A program made the translations under genes and the position numbers. A stretch of 56,287 bases of DNA, taken from the NCBI GenBank assembly GCA_905214615.1, contig CAJMMX010000003.1, forward strand, positions 1 through 56,287, read 5' to 3'. Of the stretch, positions 49,776-56,287 are shown one piece after another (the first letter of the stretch is position 1; every line of letters starts with the position of its first letter). A model generated the notes under the pieces. It ran no database searches. It was not told the DNA's origin and saw only the letters and a list, made by a program, of their open reading frames with translations. Source of the stretch: an uncultured bacterium. GTDB taxonomy: Bacteria > Actinomycetota > Coriobacteriia > Coriobacteriales > Coriobacteriaceae.

Positions 49776-49982
49776 CTAGCGACGGCGCTTCCAGATGATG
49801 CCCAGAACGATGATGACGATGCCGCCGATGAGGCACGCGCCGACCATGACAAGCGTGCGATCCCCCGTTGCGGCGAGCTTGCCGGCCGTCTTTTTGGTGG
49901 TGACCTGCGTGGTCGTGGTGGTCGACGTGTCCGGCTTGGGCACGCGCGGGCGCGACCGGCGGCGTACGGCACAGATGCCCAC
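49776..49982 (-). pseudogene. Cell-wall anchor tail (LPXTG-like) remnant
   Basis: The last 50 residues read KPDTSTTTTTQVTTKK, then KLAATGD (a sortase motif variant, LAATG), a hydrophobic helix (LVMVGACLIGGIVIIVLGIIW) and the basic end KRRR. This is the C-terminal sorting signal of a surface protein. No long ectodomain continues upstream in frame, and the coiled-coil gene's stop lies 93 bases away, so the anchor is probably a deletion remnant. The rest of 49646-50074 has no gene. Confidence 0.6.
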
Positions 49983-50074
49983 AGGCGGAACGCACCCGCG
50001 CGGACGCGGGCATGGCGCGGAGGACCCGAGGTTGGTAGCTTGGCCCGCTCGCGGCGGCGCAGGTTGGTGGGGGG

Positions 50075-51343
50075 CTACTCGGCCTTATCCTCACCCTTAT
50101 CGACGTCTCCCGTGACGAAGAGACGGACTTGGCCGTCCTCGATGACCACTGTGTCGGCCTGGTTGAAGGCAAAGTCGAGCTCGTCTAGCTCATCCTCGTA
50201 GTTTTCGGCAAGCTGGCGGACGGCGTTGCCCGTGTCCAGCGAGTCCATGATGAGGGCCTTGTGCGTACGGTTGGCCTCCTTGGCCTTCTTACGCATCTCG
50301 ACGGGGTTGAGGCGGGCTGTCTGCCTGCTCACCTCGTGGAGCACTCCTATGATGACATTCGCGGCCTCGTAGCCCTCGTCCTTCGCGGCGTCCGCAAGCT
50401 TCAGCACGGGGCCGCCGAGCTTGGAAACCTTCTTGCCGAGCATACGGCGGTACTCCTCGCGGCGCTGGGCGTGCTCGCCCAGGCACTTCTCGACGATCTT
50501 CTTGTTCTTCTTGATGCGGGCTGCGGTGTAGTCGCTCTCGAAGCGCATACCGACCTGCTGGGCGATGAGCATGAGCTGGAACGCGAGGACCGCGCGACGC
50601 TCCTTCTCCTGGAGAAGGGTTATCTCGGAGGCGATCTCCTTCTCGTCCAGCTTTTTCTTTCTCGCGAGTGTCTCCGTGAGGTTCTGGATCTCGGAGAGCT
50701 GGTAGTTCCACGCTTCCTCGGCGGCGCGGGTGGCGTCCTCGATGACCTGGAGCCCGACGGTGAACTTGCCCTCCGTGGTGGCGGATTCCCCGAGGTTCAG
50801 GGAGAGCCGGTAGAGCGCGTCGTAGCCAGCCTTGAGCCTCGCATCACGCTGGCGCTCCATGACGCGCTGAATCTCCTCGATTCCCTCTTGCAAGCCTTCG
50901 AGCTTGTCGTTTATCTCGTTCATGTAGGCCATGCCGACGGCCACCGCCGCGCTCTGGAGCGCGATGTTGGCGACGGCTTGGGGCTGTAGTCCCGCCTGCT
51001 TGATGCCGGCCATCTTGTTGAACTTGCCCGTCTCCTTGTTGAAGCTTGAGAGCAGGTTCCAGCCGTCGGACTGTCTCACGCAGAGGTCGGCCCATGTGAC
51101 GCCTTCGGGGAACTTCACGACGGCGAGCCCGCGCGCGGCCGCCGCCTGGCCCCAGGTGGCGCCGAGCGGGACGAGCTGATCCACGGCGGCGGCCAAGCGT
51201 TCGCCGCTGCGCAGCGCGAGGGAGCGGGTGGACGCCTCCTCGATTCGTGCGAGCTCGGTGGCGCCGAGGGGTGCAAGGGACTCTTCTGTCGGTCTGCCCT
51301 GTGGGTCCTCGCCGGTGCCGAATAGCCAGTCTCGCAATGACAT
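50075..51343 (-). CDS. Coiled-coil protein of unknown function
   Basis: I do not recognise it with confidence. 422 residues; N-terminal soluble part with VVKFPEGVTWADL and a WNLLSSFNKETGKFN segment, then one hydrophobic helix (about 118-140, PQAVANIALQSAAVAVGMAY), then about 250 residues of helical, charged coiled coil (NDKLEGLQEGIEEIQRVMER and LTETLARKKKLDEKEIASE) and an acidic tail. No signal peptide. The hydrophobic hairpin followed by coiled coil resembles some helical toxin-like proteins; that is only a structural impression. GAGGAG lies 7 bases before ATG 51343. Confidence 0.75.
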   Translation of the reverse strand: MSLRDWLFGTGEDPQGRPTEESLAPLGATELARIEEASTRSLALRSGERLAAAVDQLVPLGATWGQAAAARGLAVVKFPEGVTWADLCVRQSDGWNLLSSFNKETGKFNKMAGIKQAGLQPQAVANIALQSAAVAVGMAYMNEINDKLEGLQEGIEEIQRVMERQRDARLKAGYDALYRLSLNLGESATTEGKFTVGLQVIEDATRAAEEAWNYQLSEIQNLTETLARKKKLDEKEIASEITLLQEKERRAVLAFQLMLIAQQVGMRFESDYTAARIKKNKKIVEKCLGEHAQRREEYRRMLGKKVSKLGGPVLKLADAAKDEGYEAANVIIGVLHEVSRQTARLNPVEMRKKAKEANRTHKALIMDSLDTGNAVRQLAENYEDELDELDFAFNQADTVVIEDGQVRLFVTGDVDKGEDKAE

Positions 51344-51457
51344 GTGCCGCTCCTCTCCCGCATGTTTTTGCTGATTATATAACGATGGTGGCTGGGCGCG
51401 AATGGGGCGCCTCGCGGTTGAGCCTGGTTGAATATCGGAATATCGATATGATATGCG

Positions 51458-51498
51458 AAAACCACCACAAAGGTGCCTGACCCCTTTGCGGCGGTTTT
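51458..51498. repeat. Dispersed AACCACC/GGTGGTT hairpin, copy 5
   Basis: AAAACCACCACAAAGG with CCTTTGCGGCGGTTTT. Lies 11 bases from the CCTGCCA repeat, so two members of the GGGACAGG-centred group are adjacent. Confidence 0.72.
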
Positions 51499-51508
51499 GA
51501 CGTTTATG

Positions 51509-51555
51509 CAGATAAAACCTGCCAAAATAAACCTGTCCCTTTTTGGCAGGTTTTA
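51509..51555 (-). repeat. CCTGCCA hairpin repeat at the ABC ATPase stop
   Basis: Inverted second copy of the 44-base repeat at 16087-16130. On the minus strand the ATPase stop TAA is immediately followed by AACCTGCC and the hairpin with T-run, forming the operon terminator. Confidence 0.82.
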
Positions 51556-52347
51556 GCTCAGCAGCATGCGGTCGTTGGCGAGCTCGCCGCCCGAGACCTC
51601 CTCAAACTTCTGCAGCAGGTCGGCCACGGTGAGCGACTTCTTCTCGTCGCCGGCCACGTCGTAGATCACATGGCCCTCGTGCATCATGATCAGACGGTTG
51701 CCCAGACGGATGGCGTCGTTCATGTTGTGCGTGACCATGAGCGTGGTCAGGTGGTTCTCGTCGACGATCTCCTCGGTCAGATTGAGCACCTTCGATGCCG
51801 TCTTGGGGTCGAGGGCCGCGGTGTGCTCGTCGAGCAGCAGCAGGCGCGGCTTGGTGAGCGTGGCCATGAGCAGGGTGAGTGCCTGGCGCTGGCCGCCCGA
51901 GAGCAGACCGACCTTAGCGTTGAGACGCGTGTCCAGACCAAGGTCCAGGCGCTTGAGCAACTCAACGTATTCGTCCTTCTCGGCCTTGGTGACGCCCCAC
52001 GAAAGACCGCGACGCTGGCCGCGGCGCTTGGCGAGGGCCAGGTTCTCAGCGATCTGCATGTCGGCAGCGGTACCGCGCATAGGGTCCTGGAACACGCGGC
52101 CCAGGTACTTGGCGCGCTGCGACTCGCTCAGGCGCGAGATGTCGGTGCCGTCGAGCTCGATAACGCCCGAATCGAGCGGATATACGCCGGCAATCATGTT
52201 GAGCAGCGTGGATTTGCCGGCGCCGTTGCCGCCGATCACAGTTACAAAGTCGCCGTCGTTGAGGGTAAGGTCGACGCCGGTGAGCGCGCGCTTCTCGGTG
52301 ACGGTGCCCTTGTTAAAGGTCTTCTTGACGTGCGAGAGCTTAAGCAT
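51553..52347 (-). CDS. ABC transporter ATP-binding protein (TrpZ-like)
   Basis: 264 residues with Walker A GGNGAGKST, signature LLSGGQRQAL and Walker B LLLLDEHTAALDPK. ATG 52347 (MLKLSHV) has GGGGAG 9 bases upstream; ATG 52356 is too close to that site. Overlaps the permease stop by 8 bases. Powers the importer formed with the next two genes. Confidence 0.9.
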   Translation of the reverse strand: MLKLSHVKKTFNKGTVTEKRALTGVDLTLNDGDFVTVIGGNGAGKSTLLNMIAGVYPLDSGVIELDGTDISRLSESQRAKYLGRVFQDPMRGTAADMQIAENLALAKRRGQRRGLSWGVTKAEKDEYVELLKRLDLGLDTRLNAKVGLLSGGQRQALTLLMATLTKPRLLLLDEHTAALDPKTASKVLNLTEEIVDENHLTTLMVTHNMNDAIRLGNRLIMMHEGHVIYDVAGDEKKSLTVADLLQKFEEVSGGELANDRMLLS

Positions 52348-53263
52348 CTGCCTCATCTCCCCTCGTGTAGGAGCTGCGGAGCTTGTAACGCTCCCAAACC
52401 ACGGGCACGCACAGGGCCACGGCGACAATCACAGCGGAGAGCAGCTTCATGTCGTTGGCGTCCATGCCCAGCTGCAGCACGATGGCGCGGATGAGGAAGT
52501 AGACCACGGAGCCAAAGACGGCGGAGGCCAGGCGGACGCTAAACTGCGTGAGACCGCCGGGCAGCAGGCGGCCGAGCACCTCGCCGATAACAATGGCGGC
52601 AAGACCGATAACGATGGCACCGGTGCCCATACCAATGTCGGCGTACTTCTGGCTCTGGCAGATGAGCGCGCCCGAAAGGCCGATGAGGGCGTTGGAGAGC
52701 ACCAGCGCGATCATCTTGGTGGAGTTGGTGTTGACGCCCAGGGCGCGGATCATGTACTCGTTGTTGCCGGTGGCGCGCAGTGCCGAGCCGATCTCGGTGC
52801 CAAAGAACCAATACAGGATGGCGACGATAGCCACAGCGAGCAAGATGCCCAGGATGATGGCGACGGTGGACTGCGGCAGGCCCGTCATGTTGCTAACAGA
52901 CGAGAAGATGGTGCCCTTGGCGAGGATGGGCGTGTTGGACTTGCCCATGATGCGCAGGTTGACGGACCACAGACTGATCTGGGTGAGGATTCCGGCGAGG
53001 ATCGCGGGAATCTCGAAGACGGTGGTCAGAATGCCCGTGACAGCACCGGCGATGGCGCCGGCGCACATGCCGGCCAGCACGGCGAGCAGCGGGTCGACGT
53101 TGTTATTGACGATGAGCACGGCGCAGACACAGCCGCCGAGGGCAAAGCTGCCGTCGCAGGTCATATCGGGGATGTCGAGCAGGCGGAACGTGATAAACAC
53201 GCCAAGCACCATAATGCCCCAGAGGACGCCCTGCGAAACGGCGCCCTGCAATGCAATGAGCAT
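52340..53263 (-). CDS. ABC transporter permease (TrpY-like, LivH family fold)
   Basis: 307 residues with about eight to nine membrane helices and the blocks PDMTCDGSFALGG and GALICQSQKYADIGMGTGAIVIGLAA, typical of permeases that work with PF04392-type binding proteins. AGGAGG precedes ATG 53263. Lies 204 bases after the binding-protein gene; that gap has a GGGCGAACGC/GCGTTCGCCC hairpin (about 53371-53397) that may adjust the expression ratio. Confidence 0.87.
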   Translation of the reverse strand: MLIALQGAVSQGVLWGIMVLGVFITFRLLDIPDMTCDGSFALGGCVCAVLIVNNNVDPLLAVLAGMCAGAIAGAVTGILTTVFEIPAILAGILTQISLWSVNLRIMGKSNTPILAKGTIFSSVSNMTGLPQSTVAIILGILLAVAIVAILYWFFGTEIGSALRATGNNEYMIRALGVNTNSTKMIALVLSNALIGLSGALICQSQKYADIGMGTGAIVIGLAAIVIGEVLGRLLPGGLTQFSVRLASAVFGSVVYFLIRAIVLQLGMDANDMKLLSAVIVAVALCVPVVWERYKLRSSYTRGDEADA

Positions 53264-53467
53264 GCTTCATACCTCCTAGGATAGGGTGGACACGTGATTT
53301 TCCATAATAGCGGTACCAATGCATAAAAGAGCTGCGGACGGATGTTTTGTCTCATCCGAAACAAGCAGGGCGAACGCCGGTCTTTAGCGTTCGCCCCAAG
53401 GACTCAGATATTGAATAACGCGGCTGTGGCGCGCGTGCGGGCCCTAGACGCGTTACCGCGCATGGCG

Positions 53468-54448
53468 CTACTCGTCCAGAGCGGAAAGGTCGATGCCTAG
53501 GGCCTCGGCCATCTCGTCGTTCTTGACGACGACCAGGTCCTTGCTCGAGAGGTGCTTGATCGGCATATCCTCGGGCTTGGCCTCGCCCTTCAGGATCTTA
53601 ACGGCCATCTCGCCCGCGGCGTAGCCCAGGTCCTTATAGTTGATGGAGAGGGTGAACAGGCCACCGGCCATGCACATGCCCTCCTCGCCAGTCACGTAGG
53701 GAAGCTTGTTTTCCTTGCAGATCTGGCCCACCTGCGAAGCGCCCGCGGCGATGGTGTTGTCGGTGGGGGAGTAGAGCGCGTCGACCTTGCCCACGGCGGA
53801 CTCGACGACGGACTGGATCTCGTTGGAGCTCGAGACGGTGAAGTCGGTGTACTCCAGGCCCAGCTTGCCGAGTTCCTTCTTGGCGGCCTTGATTTGGACG
53901 TCGGAGTTGGACTCGGCGGTGCAGTAGAGCAGACCGACCTTCTTTACATCGGGCAGGACCTTCTGCATCATCTCGAGCTGCTCGGCGACCGGGGTGAGGT
54001 CGGAGGCACCGGTGACGTTGGTGCCGGGCCTGTCGTTGTCCTGGACCAGGCCGGAGGCGGCGTAGTCGGTGATGGCGCAGCCCACGATGGGGATATCGGC
54101 CGTGGCGCCGGCGGCGGCCTGCGCGGCAGGCGTGGCGATGGCGTAGATCAGGTCGACGTTGTCGCCCACAAACTTGTCGGCGATGGACTTACACGTGGAC
54201 TGGTCGTTCTGGGCATTTTTCTGGTCGATCTTGACCTTGAGACCGCTCTTCTTGATGGCCTTGACAAAGCCGTCGTTGGCGGCGTCGAGTGCGGAGTGTT
54301 CGGTGAGCTGTAGAACGCCGACGGTGTAGTCGGAACCGGCGGCAGCGGAGCCGGAACCAGAGTTGCCGCCGCATCCGGCGAGCGGAGCGAGCGCGAGCAG
54401 GCCGGCAGAGACCAGAAGGCTCCTGCGGCTGATGGTGATGTCCTTCAT
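53468..54448 (-). CDS. ABC transporter substrate-binding lipoprotein (TrpX-like)
   Basis: 326 residues. N-terminal SRRSLLVSAGLLALAPLAGC has both a twin-arginine-like pair (Arg8, Arg9) and a lipobox with Cys26. After a Gly/Ser linker comes a PF04392-type binding domain (YTVGVLQLTEHSALDAANDG, DIPIVGCAITDY). This family transports tryptophan or other aromatic/branched ligands in Firmicutes; the ligand here is not determined. A possible promoter is TTGTAA/TATAGT (54534-54539 and 54509-54514, 19-base spacer) on this strand. Confidence 0.87.
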   Translation of the reverse strand: MKDITISRRSLLVSAGLLALAPLAGCGGNSGSGSAAAGSDYTVGVLQLTEHSALDAANDGFVKAIKKSGLKVKIDQKNAQNDQSTCKSIADKFVGDNVDLIYAIATPAAQAAAGATADIPIVGCAITDYAASGLVQDNDRPGTNVTGASDLTPVAEQLEMMQKVLPDVKKVGLLYCTAESNSDVQIKAAKKELGKLGLEYTDFTVSSSNEIQSVVESAVGKVDALYSPTDNTIAAGASQVGQICKENKLPYVTGEEGMCMAGGLFTLSINYKDLGYAAGEMAVKILKGEAKPEDMPIKHLSSKDLVVVKNDEMAEALGIDLSALDE

Positions 54449-54608
54449 ATCATTACCCCCAGTATAGAAATGGCTGGAAACACTGCACTGGGACAAAGTG
54501 CAAGTGGAACTATAGTAGCGCTGATGTCCATTTTTACAACAGCCTGGCGGGTTTTTTAATACAGAATCGGATGGGCGGTACGGGTAGTCGAATGGGCGGC
54601 GGAGGGTC

Positions 54609-55394
54609 TTATGCGGCGGAGGAGGCATCGTCCTCGTCCAGGACGGCGAAGAGCTTCTTGCCGTCAAGGAGACGTGTGGTGACGTTTCTCATGCGGCCGA
54701 TCTCAACGGTACGCAGCGTGTCGTCGGCGCCTCGCGCGTCATAGACCGTTCCCAGCAAATACGAGATGCCGTCTCGTTGCTTGATGGCAAAGGGCCGGAG
54801 TGTCATCCGTGCCACTTCGACCTCTCCGCGTGCCGTGACACTCGAAATATCAAAACTCACCGTGGTTCCGTGGTCGATGGCCTGTTCGATGAGCTCGCAG
54901 GCATCGATGCGCTTGACGGGCGTGCGTGTGGCCTTGGTGGATTTGTCGCCTGCGCTTGGAGCAGGCTCGGGTGCATCGAGGTAGCCGCGAACGTCGGCAC
55001 TCGCCATGGCGACCAGGTGCTGCGCTATGCTCTTTCGAATGGCGATGGGCGTGGAGCGGTTGCGCATGACCATGCCGTGGAGCCGGATGATCTCTTCGTC
55101 GGTGAGCGGACGGGTCAAGAGTCGATAGCCCACGCCGCGCTTGTACTCAATTTCGTATCCGGCATGGCGAAGTGCGGAGATGGCGGTGTAGATGCTGCGC
55201 CGCGCCGCCGAGATGGGCATGCGGGCGGGGTCGTCGGGATGGGCGAGACGCCGGATCAACTCATCGGAAAGCATGGCCTTGTCCTCGCCGGTGTTTTCGC
55301 TTAATAGTTGCAGGATGCGAACGGCGCGATAGGCTGCCATCGAGGCGGCGCCCCTCGTCGTGGTCTCGTAAGTTTCAACAGCGGTTTCGGTCAT
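54609..55394 (-). CDS. HTH-WYL domain transcriptional regulator
   Basis: 261 residues. An N-terminal winged-helix segment (AYRAVRILQLLSENTGEDKAMLSDELIRRL, SIYTAISALRHAGYEIEY) is followed by a WYL-like ligand domain (TVSFDISSVTARGEVEVARMTLRPFAIKQRDGISYLLGTVYD). ATG 55394 has AAAGGA at about 10 bases; GTG 55403 is too close to it. Upstream of the ABC importer on the same strand, so it may regulate it. Confidence 0.78.
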   Translation of the reverse strand: MTETAVETYETTTRGAASMAAYRAVRILQLLSENTGEDKAMLSDELIRRLAHPDDPARMPISAARRSIYTAISALRHAGYEIEYKRGVGYRLLTRPLTDEEIIRLHGMVMRNRSTPIAIRKSIAQHLVAMASADVRGYLDAPEPAPSAGDKSTKATRTPVKRIDACELIEQAIDHGTTVSFDISSVTARGEVEVARMTLRPFAIKQRDGISYLLGTVYDARGADDTLRTVEIGRMRNVTTRLLDGKKLFAVLDEDDASSAA

Positions 55395-55570
55395 GGCGTC
55401 CACGTCCTTTCCGTTTTGGGTGGCGACGGTATGGAGCCTAGGGCGCGGGGCTTTCCCAGGGGTGCAGGACGCTCCGGGCGGTCGGTAGTCGTCGGCAAGC
55501 GGCGGGTCGAGTTTTCAACAGCCCTGCTCAACTGACCAAAATCTTGCCAAAAGCTTGACGGATACTGTTG

Positions 55571-55602
55571 AAAAAAGCGCCCCTCGGCTTGCCGAGAGGC
55601 GC
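55571..55602 (-). terminator. Terminator of asnS
   Basis: GCGCCCCTCGGC and GCCGAGAGGCGC (one mismatch) with a TT loop; six As on the plus strand give the T-run on the minus strand. Confidence 0.85.
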
Positions 55603-55643
55603 TGGCGTGATGCGCTGGAACGCGTTTGGTGGCGCTGTGGCGA

Positions 55644-56287
55644 TTAGAAGTCGGCGTTGCCCACGGTGCGCGGGTGCGGCAGGACGTCGCGGATGTTGGT
55701 CACCCCGGTCACGAACATCAACAGGCGTTCAAACCCGGCCCCGAATCCGGCGTGCGGCACCGTGCCGTAGCGGCGCAGATCCGCATACCACCGGTACGCT
55801 TCCGCATTCATGCCCATGCTGCGCATGTTTTCCTCCAGAATATCCAGCCGCTCCTCACGCTGGCTGCCACCCACGATCTCACCAATGCCGGGCACCAGCA
55901 CATCCATGGCGGTAACGGTCTTTCCGTCTTCATTCAGGCGCATATAGAAGGGTTTAATCTCCTTCGGGTAGTTGTACACGATGACGGGGCATTTAAAATG
56001 CTCCTCCGTCAGGAAGCGTTCATGTTCGCTCTGCAGATTGATGCCCCAGGAAACGGGGTAATCAAATGTTTTGCCGCTCTTGAGCAGGATATCCACGGCT
56101 TCCGTATAGGAACAGCGCACAAACGGCGTTTCCTTCACATGCTCCAGGCGTTCCCGCAGCCCCTTGTCTACAAAACGGGTCAGGAATTCCACTTCTTCCG
56201 CGCTGTTTGCCAAGGCATCGCCGACGAGAAAACGGACAAACTCTTCCGCCATGTCCATGTCTCCATACAGGTCGCAGAATGCCATTT
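55644..56287 (-). CDS. asnS: Asparaginyl-tRNA synthetase, C-terminal part
   Basis: About 213 residues of a class II AsnRS; the N-terminus lies beyond the window. Visible are FRCSYTEAVDIL-like motifs, EHERFLTEEHF (catalytic region), YPKEIKPFYMRLNEDGKTV, GEIVGGSQREERLDIL and motif 3 GAGFERLLMFVTGV. Codon choice (frequent GAA, AAA, TTT, CCG) differs clearly from the GAG/AAG-biased neighbours except in the last 15 codons or so. Confidence 0.88.
   Translation of the reverse strand, partial: MAFCDLYGDMDMAEEFVRFLVGDALANSAEEVEFLTRFVDKGLRERLEHVKETPFVRCSYTEAVDILLKSGKTFDYPVSWGINLQSEHERFLTEEHFKCPVIVYNYPKEIKPFYMRLNEDGKTVTAMDVLVPGIGEIVGGSQREERLDILEENMRSMGMNAEAYRWYADLRRYGTVPHAGFGAGFERLLMFVTGVTNIRDVLPHPRTVGNADF

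Noticed and set aside
49705..50172. A 155-codon minus-strand ORF overlapping the LPXTG tail
   Set aside because: Arg/Pro/Ser-rich shadow frame; the sorting-signal pattern is in a different frame.
53468..54667. Extended start for the binding protein at 54667
   Set aside because: The extension overlaps the WYL gene and places the lipoprotein signal internally; ATG 54448 gives a proper RR/lipobox signal peptide.

Overview
Most of this window looks like a chromosome of Collinsella or a close relative (class Coriobacteriia, Actinomycetota). From about 9.35 kb to 55.6 kb the DNA is GC-rich, with strong GAG/AAG/CTC codon preference. It carries a housekeeping set: the murE-murI-rph-rdgB-dtd-veg-ispE run, tatA, greA, lysS, clpC, the disA-ispD-ispF-cysS-rlmB-yacP run, and tuf-rpmG-secE-nusG-rplK-rplA with interspersed tRNA genes. 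The assignment comes from remembered protein families and gene order, not from a search.

The first 9.3 kb differs: Firmicutes-type accessory DNA. Positions 1-1315 are the edge of a Tn1549/CTn-like conjugation module (DUF3846, PcfB/DUF3801, VirD4). VirD4 is cut inside its ATPase domain, and from there a second element begins with its own large serine recombinase. It carries a PD-(D/E)XK nuclease-family gene, a Tet(W)-like ribosomal-protection tetracycline resistance gene behind a complete attenuation leader, DUF3847, a MobA/MobL relaxase and a truncated cysteine-rich VLP gene. That last gene runs abruptly into the 3' end of chromosomal asnB near 9.33-9.35 kb, with no matching virD4 remainder, so the joint is a deletion or an assembly join.

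The middle (9.3-44 kb) is conserved core. Decay is visible in two places: a frameshifted C-terminal remnant of an amino-acid ABC permease behind asnB, and a leuA'-'leuB scar in which leuC and leuD are gone, leuA has lost its ATG and holds an internal TGA. mntP sits behind a yybP-ykoY manganese riboswitch. A HipBA-type kinase/repressor pair has nested palindromic operators.

The right part (44-55.4 kb, mostly minus strand) holds an ECF sigma factor with a DUF4179 anti-sigma partner, a metallophosphoesterase translationally coupled to a leaderless BMP-domain protein, an MscS channel, a stranded LPXTG-type anchor tail, an unrecognised coiled-coil protein, a TrpXYZ-like ABC importer and a WYL regulator. 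The window ends inside asnS, whose codon use is unlike its neighbours.

The most unusual signal is intergenic. There are (i) two small arrays of 57-bp hairpin units at an exact 80-bp period, (ii) a family of GGGACAGG-centred hairpins, three of which abut a stop codon and look like portable terminators, and (iii) palindromes built on GTGGATAATCTCCC.
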